In this document: in pieces, positions 55,884 to 64,000 of the stretch | How the letters are laid out: each line of letters begins with the position of its first letter | Numbering within the stretch: position 1 is the stretch's first letter | Assembly (NCBI GenBank): GCA_036186865.1 | Contig: AP025042.1 | Coordinates: 39,864,171 to 39,928,170, forward strand | Direction: 5' to 3' | Source: Eustoma russellianum | Lineage: Eukaryota > Streptophyta > Magnoliopsida > Gentianales > Gentianaceae | DNA: 64,000 nt | The notes under the pieces: generated by a model | What the model was told of the DNA's origin: nothing | Database searches by the model: none | The model's input: only the letters and a program-made list of their open reading frames with translations | Made by a program: the position numbers and the translations under genes

Positions 55884-56622
55884 TAGGCCTGCAAATGAAC
55901 CGAATCATAAACGAATAATTCGGGTTCGATTCGTTTATGGTTCGATTCGAATTCGATTATAGCATATTCGAATACGAATTCGAATCATATTTTGAGTTCG
56001 AAATGTTTCACGAACTGAATTCGAACTAGCGGGTATTCGGTTCGAAGATTCGATAAAGCTTCGATCAATTGAACTATTCAAAGGCTCGATTCGTGATTCG
56101 GTTCGACTCGACTTATTCATCTGATGTTACAGTTCATTGCTGTGTATTTGGAACTTCATGACTATCAATTTCTATTCTTTTCCAGTATTCCTTTCTCTTT
56201 TTTTGTTGTTACTATTAGATTAAAGATCCTTTTTGCTTTTCCTTCTCCATTTCCGAAGGCAAAGCAAGGAAACACACGGGCTGCTATTATTAGGTGGATA
56301 TGGTAAGTGGTAATATTGGGAACTTCAGTGACGTGTTTATATTGGGAAAAATACAGTTGTCATTTGATTCTCACGTAAATTGGTAATATTGTTATTTACG
56401 AATCGAATTCGAGCTCGCGAATCAATCTAAGTTTGCGAATCGAATAACTATAACGAATAATTAATCGAGCTTCGAACCGAACCTAAAATTTATCGAATTC
56501 GAATACGAGCTGAATTTTAGGTTCGTCACGAATTCGAACTCAAATTCGAACCTCGAACAATATTTTCGAATCGAACCTATATTTTATAGTATTCGCTAAG
56601 ATTCGATTCGTTTGCACCCCTA
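55884..56622. mobile_element. Long hAT-type MITE with perfect 8-bp target duplication
   Basis: The element starts TAGGCCTGCAAATGAACC and ends GATTCGTTTGCACCCCTA. GGTCTATG flanks both sides (55876-55883 and 56623-56630). Both outer thirds are dense in TTCGAATTCG/CGAATCGAAC repeats. The middle (about 56115-56390) is unrelated ordinary sequence, so it may be a captured or inserted segment. It is the largest member of the family here (739 bases). Confidence 0.88.
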
Positions 56623-57022
56623 GGTCTATGTAATTATATTTACAAAACCGTTAACCATAGCAAAGGAAGTAGTTAGACGATATTTATGATAGTTAATAGT
56701 AAAATAAATAATCACTGTGCCAATCATTATCTTCCTCGTATGAGCATGTAAATTTAATTAAAAACAATGTATACTTTGAAAACAAAATAGCTGGATCTCC
56801 TTAACATTTTCTTTAACTAATCATATGAAAAGGAATATGTGGAAAGGGGAAAAAAAATCAAAGAATACTAAAAATACGTGACACTTCATTATATTTATTT
56901 TATAAGCCAAGAAAGAAGACAGATCAAGTATATTTTAACGTCTTCCATAAATACAACTTGTCAATCTTCATGGCTGTCAATCTCGTTACCCAAATACACA
57001 CAAATTTGATGACTTTTGTTCC

Positions 57023-57220
57023 AGGGCATAGTCCAGTTGGTACTCGGGTTGGAGATTGTCAACAAGAGGTCATGAGTTCGAATCCAGGGACGCGCACAGT
57101 GTGGATGTTCCTCTGCTGCCAGGCCAAATACCTGGTTTGTGAGGCACCTTGTGTGGGTAACTGTGTAAGATCTCACTCAATTTAGGAGGCCGCTGTACTC
57201 AAAAAAAATTTAAGCTACCT
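57023..57220 (+). mobile_element. tRNA-derived SINE, CTCAGTTGGTA family, copy 4
   Basis: The A-box-like ATAGTCCAGTTGGTACTCGG and B-box-like GAGTTCGAATCCAGGG are followed by CGCGCACAGTGTGGATG, GAGGCACCTTGTGTGGGTAA and GGAGGCCGCTGTACTC. Its 3' half has been tandemly duplicated together with flanking sequence. Confidence 0.8.
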
Positions 57221-57415
57221 AAATTGGGTGAAAGCTACCTAAATTGCTGATTCACAACGATATCAAAAGCTGCATGGTTTGTGAGGCACCTTGTGTGGGT
57301 AACTGTGTAAGATCTCACTCAATTTAGGAGGCCGCTGTACTCCAAAAAAAATTTAAGCTACCTAAATTGGGTGAAAGCTACCTAAATTGCTGATTCACAA
57401 CGATATCAAAAGCTA
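57133..57415. repeat. Tandem duplication, unit about 142 bp
   Basis: TGGTTTGTGAGGCACCTTGT at 57133 recurs at 57275, and the two units match through GATTCACAACGATATCAAAA apart from a length change in an A run and a few bases at the junction. The unit includes the end of the SINE at 57023 and the start of the CCCAGTATATCCCAACGACA-family repeat at 57380. Confidence 0.9.
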
Positions 57416-57530
57416 CCGTTAGGGTTAAGGAAGAGTGAGCGACTGACAAACAATATCTCGGGAAGAGTGAGTGTATCCTAAGTGATAGAGAATTGCAGTA
57501 AGACATCCGATTCTATATGTATCAAAAATC
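57380..57530 (+). mobile_element. Dispersed SINE-like repeat (CCCAGTATATCCCAACGACA family)
   Basis: CACAACGATATCAAAAGCTA, GACTGACAAACAATATC, AGTGATAGAGAATTGCAG and CATCCGATTCTATATGTATC follow the family order seen at 25755-25935. Confidence 0.6.
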
Positions 57531-58195
57531 TGCTTAACAATTTAATGTATATCATTTACACAACTATTTAAAACTAAAAATAAAAAGATATTTGAAGTTG
57601 GGATACAATTTTTTTACATCCAAAAAATCATAGACGTTCACCTTTTTGTAAAGAACATTTACCTATCTAACATACCAATTTTAACTATACCCTTTTGAAT
57701 TGATGCAAATCTTTGATATGAATTGAGGAGAAAAAGGTCCACCGACTAACCTTTCCTGTTATAGACCATAAAGAATCATCAAAAATCAGTCGGTCGTCGA
57801 AGGTACTGTTCCAATCCTAATATTTCAAAATAAAAAAAATGTTTCTATTGTAGTAAACTTATGCAAACAGAGACAGAATACCAAAAATTATTTATGATAT
57901 ACTAGACTTCCGCATTTATGAAAAGTCTTGGTAAAGACCAGATCGCTTCACGTATACAGCTTTACTCTACGAGAGACTGTTTTTGCCGTTGGAACCTAAT
58001 ATTTCAAAATCACACATCAATTTTCTTCTGTCTCTAATTTGCTTTTCTTTTTCTTTAAAGAATCCTTGTATCCAAAAAGTTAACCCTAAGAGTATTGTTT
58101 AATTTCAAAAAGTCCCGTAAATAATATAAATCAGATTATTTAGACTTAGATGAAAGACCCGATACTTAGTGTCTATGTATATCTATACTTTGAAG

Positions 58196-58380
58196 GGGTT
58201 AGGATTCCTTCACCGTATTTCTCCTTACCCCACTCTTCATCGTACGACACATGACAGTAAGGAAAGTGATAATATTAGATAAGAGTGATCCGCATCTAGT
58301 CTCACTATCTTCTAGTATCATGTATTGTACGGTAGAAAATGGGATGAAAGGAAATGCGGTGGAGTGATCTCGTATCCGAT
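58196..58380. mobile_element. Mutator-type foldback MITE, diverged copy
   Basis: Halves pair as CACATGACAGTAAGG-like and TTCTAGTATCATGTATTG-like arms around GATCCGCATCTAGTCTCAC, a core shared with the MITE at 42203-42370. End and duplication are too diverged to fix exactly. Confidence 0.55.
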
Positions 58381-59085
58381 TGAAGTAGACAACAAGTCCA
58401 AGAAAATGATTTTTGGAAAACAAAAACCAGTACACGCAGTACCAAAATCCAAAGAATTAAATGCAGGAGGCCGCAAAACAACCCGCCAGTAATTCCATTT
58501 CTGCCAACTCTCCCCAACTGCCTTTCTCTCCCCCTTCCTCTTCCTCTACACTTCTTCATCTGCCTCGTATTTCTCATTTTTTCTTCAGGCCTCCTATTCA
58601 TGATATGATATTACTTCTTCATCTCATATTTTTTAAAAAAATAATTCAGCTAAGCACACTTGAAATTCTAGTTTTTCTTTTTCTTTTCCATTTCCCATTT
58701 TCTTTTTGTGCCTTCAGCTAAAATACGGAAATTAGTATCTGGGTCTTCAAGAAAATATCAAAAAAAAAAAAACGAAACGGGTTTTTGAATTTCCACTCGG
58801 GTATGTAGCATCTTGGAAACTTCAGTCTGCTTAGTTTTTGTTTTTGGATTAGCGACTTGTTGGAAACGCAAATGGAATGTATCCGAAGTTTTTTTTTTTT
58901 ACTTTTACTCAGTGGAAAAAAGCTGCTTGCTTTTTTTCTTTTAGCTTTTCAATTTCTCCTTTTATCTAGTTTTGGCTGCTCTTTCATCACTTACGTCTTT
59001 CGGTTTGTTCAATTCAACAGTGTGCTTTTACATGCGTTATCTGCAGAGGAGGAGAAATTCGCTTCATAAAGTTTCTTTCACTCCA

Positions 59086-60479
59086 ATGGGAATTTGTCTG
59101 AGTGCTAGAATCAAGGCTGAGACCCCATCCAACACAGGTAGTGATGTTGTTCTTGACGGTTTTCATATGGACTACTGGAATTGATTTTAGTTTCCTATAC
59201 TGAAGTTCCATTTTTGTAATTTACTGTTACTGATGAGGAATTTTACATATATTTTTCCTAAGTTTGGAGCTTTTAGAATTTGTTTCGCGGTTCTTGTTTT
59301 TCTACTTCTATGGGAAGTCCCTAAGCTGTTGTTTCTCCTCCTCGTGAGAGTAATTTCAGATCAGTGTCCATATTATTATTGAGTAGAAGTATGTTTCCTG
59401 TTAGCCAAATGCAGCTTTCCTCCTTTAGTGTGGGACTGGCTAAGTTAAATTATTTCACTATGTATTGATAGAAGGTGCTATTATTACTAATTATTTTTTC
59501 TGGAAGTTTATCTTTCATGTTGCTTAATACTTGGTCTTTGAGAGGGTGATAAGTGTGTGGTTTCCAGGATTTTGTGGCTTTTAACTTCAGTTAGAACTGT
59601 TATTGGTTTGAATATTGTGATTAAGAAAGATTATCCACAAGGGCTGTTTTGAAACTTTTCTCTCTTTTTTTTTTGTTTATGTTTCTTTGCTTAGGCCTAA
59701 ATTCAACAAATGCTAGCATAGATGAAAAGGTTTTAAGGAATTCAAGTGGCAGGGACTCGTCGTCATCTGTTGTGTCACAGGCTGGCAGGAGCGAGGGTGA
59801 GATCTTGCAGTCCTCTAATTTGAAGGTCTTCAGTTTATCTGATCTGAAAAGCGCCACTAGAAACTTTAGACCAGATAGTGTTCTGGGAGAAGGTGGGTTT
59901 GGCTCAGTTTACAAAGGGTGGATAGATGAGAACACATTTGCAGCTGCTAAACCTGGAACTGGAATTGTTGTTGCTGTGAAAAGGCTTAAACAAGAAAGCT
60001 TTCAAGGTCACAGGGAGTGGTTGGTGAGTTTCCTTCTTTGCTGCTTATTTATTATCTGAAAATCTAAAATAACACATATATCCTTTTTGAAAAGAATTCT
60101 TGAATTTCTATGAGGTGCCCAAAGTTTCCAACGAATTAATGCCCTTGTGACTCTGAATCTGTAGGCTGAGGTGAACTTTTTGGGACAATTTTGTCATTTT
60201 CATCTTGTGAAGCTGATTGGTTATTGCTTGGAGGACGAGCAACGACTCTTGGTGTATGAATTTATGCCCCAGGGTAGCTTAGAGCACCACTTGTTTAGGA
60301 GTGAGAGACTGTCTTCATCTTTTGAATAACATTACTGAATTCTCATGATTGTTTGTCAGTGATTTATGTACTCATTTTGTTGCAGAGGTTTCTCGTTTTC
60401 AGCCTCTCAATTGGACCCTCCGCTTGAAGGTTGCTCTTGGAGCTGCTAAAGGACTTGCTTTTCTTCATAGTGCTGAAAC
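59086..60479 (+). pseudogene. Receptor-like cytoplasmic kinase (RLCK VII, APK1/PBL9-PBL10-like), interrupted by a retrotransposon
   Basis: Exons 59086-59137, 59695-60023, 60165-60300 and 60386-60479 (broken) encode about 203 residues. The start MGICLSARIK carries the Gly2 myristoylation and Cys4 palmitoylation sites of plasma-membrane RLCKs. EGEILQSSNLKVFSLSDL precedes the kinase domain, which has the Gly-rich loop GEGGFGSV (82-89), the ATP-binding Lys113 in VAVKRL, the C-helix Glu129 in AEVNFLGQ, then LIGYCLEDEQRLLVYEFMPQ and LGAAKGLAFLHSAE. Exactly there, before the catalytic loop (YRDFK in relatives), an LTR begins at 60480. Reading on, the frame adds T, V, A, P, R, P, E, P and stops. This allele therefore cannot make a catalytic kinase unless the 3' half beyond the window is rejoined. 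By family knowledge such kinases relay signals from cell-surface receptors. Confidence 0.9.
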
Positions 60480-61215
60480 TGTAGCGCCCCGTCCCGAACC
60501 CTAGGGTCAGAACCGGTACGCCCGCCGTATTCCACTAAGGGATATACAAGGCGTCTGTACGAATCCTTGCACTTATCAAAACGACAAAGTATTCGATTGC
60601 GGAAGCGAATTAAATCAACTCAAAACCCTAAATCGGAAGTAAAATCCCCAAAATCATATATAGTCAAAATCAAGTCATAATCCCTTAAACGACATCGTAA
60701 AGTAACAATTAAGAAATCTTAAGCTATGTCTTCAAATGGAATAATAAATAAAATAAAACTTCCTCAATTCTTTATCCTCAATCTCCAAATAGTCTCTACG
60801 AGTCCCATGAGCCCACTCTGAATCTTCTCCAACCCATATATAATCATACCCTGAATCGTCTGCAAGAAACAAAACGAACGGTGTGAGCGACAAAAACGTC
60901 ACTCAGTAGGTACCCTGCCTGCATCGGCCCTGTGAGATCATACATGCGAGGACAGTAGTGAAATACATATACGTACTGTAATACAAAAATAGACTGTCCA
61001 CGTTTTCACAAATACGTATAACGGTCAGAACTTCTTAAAACAACGCATAACGGTCATATCTTTTTAAAACAACGTATATCGGTCATAACTTCTTAAGACA
61101 ATCAAGCACCTAATCATGCAGAATGAACGTGAAATGCAATGTCACATACGTGATGCATGATAAACCTACCTTCTCAGAACATTCATCTAATCGTGCAATG
61201 CATGACCCCGGGTCC

Positions 61216-61300
61216 TAACAGAACGGAACGGAACGGAACGGAACAGATCAGATATGCGACTTACGTCTCGCATATCCTAACAGAACAGAACGGAACAGAA
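61216..61300. repeat. GAACG/GAACA pentanucleotide repeats in the LTR
   Basis: Two short arrays of (AACGG)n and (AACAG)n-like units separated by TCAGATATGCGACTTACG. They lie inside the gypsy LTR. Confidence 0.85.
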
Positions 61301-61374
61301 CAGAACTTATCATATCATATATGCAATGTCGTGATGCATGAATGCACAGAAACCATACACGGAATCCTTCATTT

Positions 61375-61830
61375 ACTTTCCCTTTTCTTTTTTCCTTTTC
61401 TTTTCTTTTCCCTTTTCTTTTTTTCCTTTTTTCCTTTTCCCTCATGCGTTCTCAGCATCCCCCTTTTTCAATTTCTTTTTTTTTTCTTTTACCTTTTCTT
61501 TTGTTATTCTTTTCTTTATTATATTCCTTTCCCCTCCTGCGCCTTTCATTCCCCCACCCCCTTTTCAATTTCTTTCGTGCGTTCCCCTCTCAGCCCCCCC
61601 ACTACTCCCTCAGCCCCTCACCCCCAGTCCGCCACCTCCCAACTCCAATCCTACCCCCTCCAGTTCGCACCACCCACCCCCTCAACCCCCTCAGCTGCCC
61701 CCAACCCTCCAGCCTACCCCCGTGACCAGGTCCGCACCACCCCCCTCCAATTCGCAGCCCCCGAAACCAGCCCCCCATCAGTCCGCCCCCGTCCTTATTC
61801 CTCCATCCGGCAGCACGTGGTCATAGCCCA
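61375..61830. repeat. Long pyrimidine-rich low-complexity tract
   Basis: C/T makes up nearly all bases: first TTTTC-type repeats, then CCCC-rich sequence. The forward open frames across it (up to 293 codons) are Phe/Ser/Pro low-complexity artefacts with no domain. Confidence 0.85.
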
Positions 61831-62382
61831 CCACCACCGGCCACGCGCCGCCGGCACAAACGCTTCTTCCTACGATTCCGGTATTCACATGCACATCAAA
61901 AATCAAATCTTTTTCGAGTTTTCATACGAAAATAGCATCATACATATATATACATATACAATCATATATACGGACATACAATTCATCACATATACATATA
62001 ATCTAATAATCAAGCATCTATACAACCACACATACTAATGCACGATCTCGTTTTCATAGAGAAATTAAAGACTTTTGTTTGTTTCATACAACGGATGTTA
62101 AGGGGGCACCTACCTGGTATTTGATACGCGTTTGCAAGGCTTGATCGATGCGGTGGTGCTCCTTCTACCCTCCTAAAGTGGCGGCCTTGATGGAGCAGGG
62201 AGAGGATCGCTCTCTCCCTTTTTTTTCTGAGGATGTCGTTTGTGAGGGGAGGGAGGAGTATAACCGTGGTTTAAATAGATATTTGATTAGGGTTTAGGGA
62301 AAATTTGATAATCAAATTAGGTTTTCTAATTAATTAGGCCTAATTTCCATTCTTGCCCCTATTAAAAAAATGGGATATAACA

Positions 62383-64000
62383 TTCTTCCCCTCCTTACAA
62401 AAAGTTTCGTCCTCGAAACTTGTGTTTTACGTAATCGGTAACTTAGTATAGTCCCACATAATTCATTTACCTAGATCATGATCGAACTTAGTATCCCTTG
62501 CGTATTCCGATATATTACCCATCTCACTTCCTCGACATAAGACTAAATCCTCAAATCATTCAGTGTGTATGTATATAAAGTAATCTTTGAATCCATTGTC
62601 CTCTGCCTGATAGATCGTAACATATTCTTTCAATCGTTCTCGAATCAACCTTAAGGGTATCGTCACTATACTGGCTTCATAACTTAATCGCCGGTCTACT
62701 TTGTACTTATATTTGCTATCATGAGCAACCTCCTAAAATCAGTTCTTAGGTGTAGTACAATCTTTAACTTAACACCTTGTTCACAAGACTCATCCCTGCA
62801 GCTGTATGTATTTTTCAGAATGCGTTGTACTCTAGTACGATTTAATTTAGTCACCACTAGCATCTCACAAGATCATCTAATCCTTCTAAGGTTCAATCCT
62901 TAATTCTCTATAATTAGTGCTTACATCTTCTACTTATACCACTTGACGTGTATCATTCATCTTATTGCAATCTACAATATCGGATCCTTAAACTTATCAC
63001 ATATGATTCATCCTCTAAATAATTAATCATAACAACATCCTTAGTGTATGCCCATATGGTAACCGTTACCCTTCCTTAATACAAACAAGTCTTCAAAATC
63101 AGTTCTTATACACTTACGGACTAGCTCTATGATCATGCTCTTAATTTCTCAGGGATATCGTTAGCAACTTAGTATACGAAATATGTGTATGGACATATAT
63201 TTCTTCAAGTTAAAAGGAAAGTAGCTTACGTAGCTATAATTTTTAATATAGCTTTAACTATTTAAAATACTGAACCTTCTAATTTTTGTAAACACAAAAC
63301 TCAAGTATCATAGATTTGTTTTCGCAACGCGACATCTTAAATGACCATTTTAAAAAAAACGATGATATAACTTGTTTGCAAGACATTTTGGTAAAATTAC
63401 ATCAAAACAGTTGAAAACTTAATAATGTACGGTTTTATGAAACGATTTGAATATGGTACCTTCCATTCTCAAAAACAGGTATATATTTTGAAAGCTACTT
63501 TTTTTTCCCACAAAAGTTAAGTAAGTTCATCGCAAGCGGGTAAATAATTTCGAAAACAATTAAACGATTAAACTGCTTGCGATATCGGTAATCGTCAAAT
63601 TAAATTAATTTTAACAAAAAAAATAGATTTAACAAAAACGGAAATTTGGAATATTCTGTAAGAAATATATATAAACAAATCATTTTTGCAAGAAAATCAA
63701 TATTTTAAAAGTCTTCCCCTTTTCAAGGTCGTCAAAAGAATTGAAAATTTTATTTGTAAAAAAAAACTTAGCTTCGTAAAGTTTAGTAGACTATATAAAG
63801 AAATAAGACTTAATAAGGTTTTTATAAAAAAATGTCTTTTGAAGTCCTTATAAAATATAGGTATAACTCGGTGTACGTGCTTATATAAAATATTTATATG
63901 CTATAAAAATAATAGTCCAATATTTCGTATAATTACTAGAATCCATCCTTATTTTCAAAAGAACAATCCGTCTATGTATCGTTTCTTATAAGTCTAACAT
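62383..64000 (-). mobile_element. Internal region of the gypsy-type element, partial
   Basis: Starts with the polypurine tract on the minus strand and runs to the window end. No minus-strand frame of 60 codons or more is present in these 1.6 kb, and no integrase, RNase H or chromodomain motif was recognised. Either the element has a long 3' untranslated region, it is decayed, or it is a non-autonomous derivative. The coding part, if any, lies to the right. Confidence 0.55.

Larger units (their letters stand above)
51076..59085. other. 8-kb intergenic region with SINEs and MITEs
   Basis: No gene was recognised between the second copia element and the kinase gene. It contains TTG-tailed (51172-51425), Au/SolS-like (53402-53578 and fragments at 51803-51870 and 57900-58010), CTCAGTTGGTA-type (57023-57220) and other SINE-like copies. 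It also has three Mutator-type foldback MITEs (53082-53261, 55593-55770, about 58196-58380), a hAT-type MITE (55884-56622) and a tandem duplication (57133-57415). The last few hundred bases, pyrimidine-rich, are probably promoter and 5' UTR of the kinase. Confidence 0.75.
60480..62382 (-). mobile_element. Long LTR of a Ty3/gypsy-type retrotransposon inserted in the kinase exon
   Basis: About 1903 bases, starting TGTAGCGCCCCGTCCCGAAC and ending GGGATATAACA (TG...CA). Just beyond the right end, TTCTTCCCCTCCTTAC is, on the minus strand, a polypurine tract (GTAAGGAGGGGAAGAA) preceded by TTTCGAGGACGAAAC. This is the junction typical of the 3' end of Tekay/Del-like gypsy elements. The element is thus on the minus strand and this is its 3' LTR. 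The likely 5-bp target site is GAAAC (60475-60479), and its partner should lie beyond the window. Inside the LTR are a GGAAC/GAACG pentamer run (about 61216-61300) and a 450-base pyrimidine tract (61375-61830). Confidence 0.82.

Noticed and set aside
58857..59069. 70-codon open frame just upstream of the kinase start
   Set aside because: Hydrophobic low-complexity residues from pyrimidine-rich 5' UTR sequence. It could act as an upstream frame, but nothing in the sequence supports a protein.
61157..62038. 293-codon forward open frame, Phe/Pro/Ser-rich
   Set aside because: It arises from a pyrimidine-rich low-complexity tract inside the gypsy LTR. All three frames are open there and none has a domain.

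Overview
This is nuclear DNA of a dicotyledonous plant. It is AT-rich and gene-sparse, its genes have many introns, and it is crowded with plant transposable elements. A PISTILLATA/GLOBOSA MADS-box gene with the classic seven-exon layout, an NPF transporter, an ATL RING-H2 ligase, a carotenoid cleavage dioxygenase of the kind missing from Brassicaceae, and tRNA-derived SINEs resembling those of asterids together suggest an asterid. The species cannot be named from the sequence alone.

Layout, left to right. 2505-2657 (-) is the first coding exon of a type II membrane protein whose remaining exons lie off the left edge. 9653-13588 (+) is a complete B-class floral MADS gene. 14406-15466 is a non-autonomous Mutator-like transposon, and next to it (15543-16129, -) is a decayed L-gulonolactone oxidase pseudogene. 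18062-20928 (-) is a four-exon NPF (NRT1/PTR) transporter. 26189-27415 (-) is an intronless ATL RING-H2 gene, with a scrap of plastid psbC beside it. 31352-42537 (-) is a 13-exon carotenoid cleavage dioxygenase. Its reading frame is intact although its introns hold a complete Ty1/copia element (34519-39944, LTRs identical) and several smaller transposons. 46041-51075 (+) is a second intact Ty1/copia element (LTRs differ at one base). 59086-60479 (+) is the 5' half of a membrane-anchored receptor-like cytoplasmic kinase. It is cut inside a coding exon by a long LTR (60480-62382) of a Ty3/gypsy-type element whose internal part runs off the right edge.

Exon structures were built by hand. Every junction of the four multi-exon genes keeps the reading frame and joins conserved protein sequence. 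Two introns (GLO intron 4 and dioxygenase intron 12) appear to use GC donors. The genes do not form an operon or cluster. Floral identity, nitrate/peptide/hormone transport, ubiquitin ligation, apocarotenoid formation and kinase signalling are simply neighbours.

The space between genes consists largely of repeats: at least five SINE-like families (one ending in TTG repeats has nine copies here), a hAT-type MITE family rich in GAAC motifs (three copies), a Mutator-type foldback MITE family of about 175 bp (four or five copies), other foldback elements, and microsatellites. No CRISPR array, rRNA gene or convincing functional tRNA gene was seen. I did not find a clearly new biological system. 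The strongest leads are the kinase disrupted by a retrotransposon, the TE-loaded but intact dioxygenase, and the very young copia insertions.
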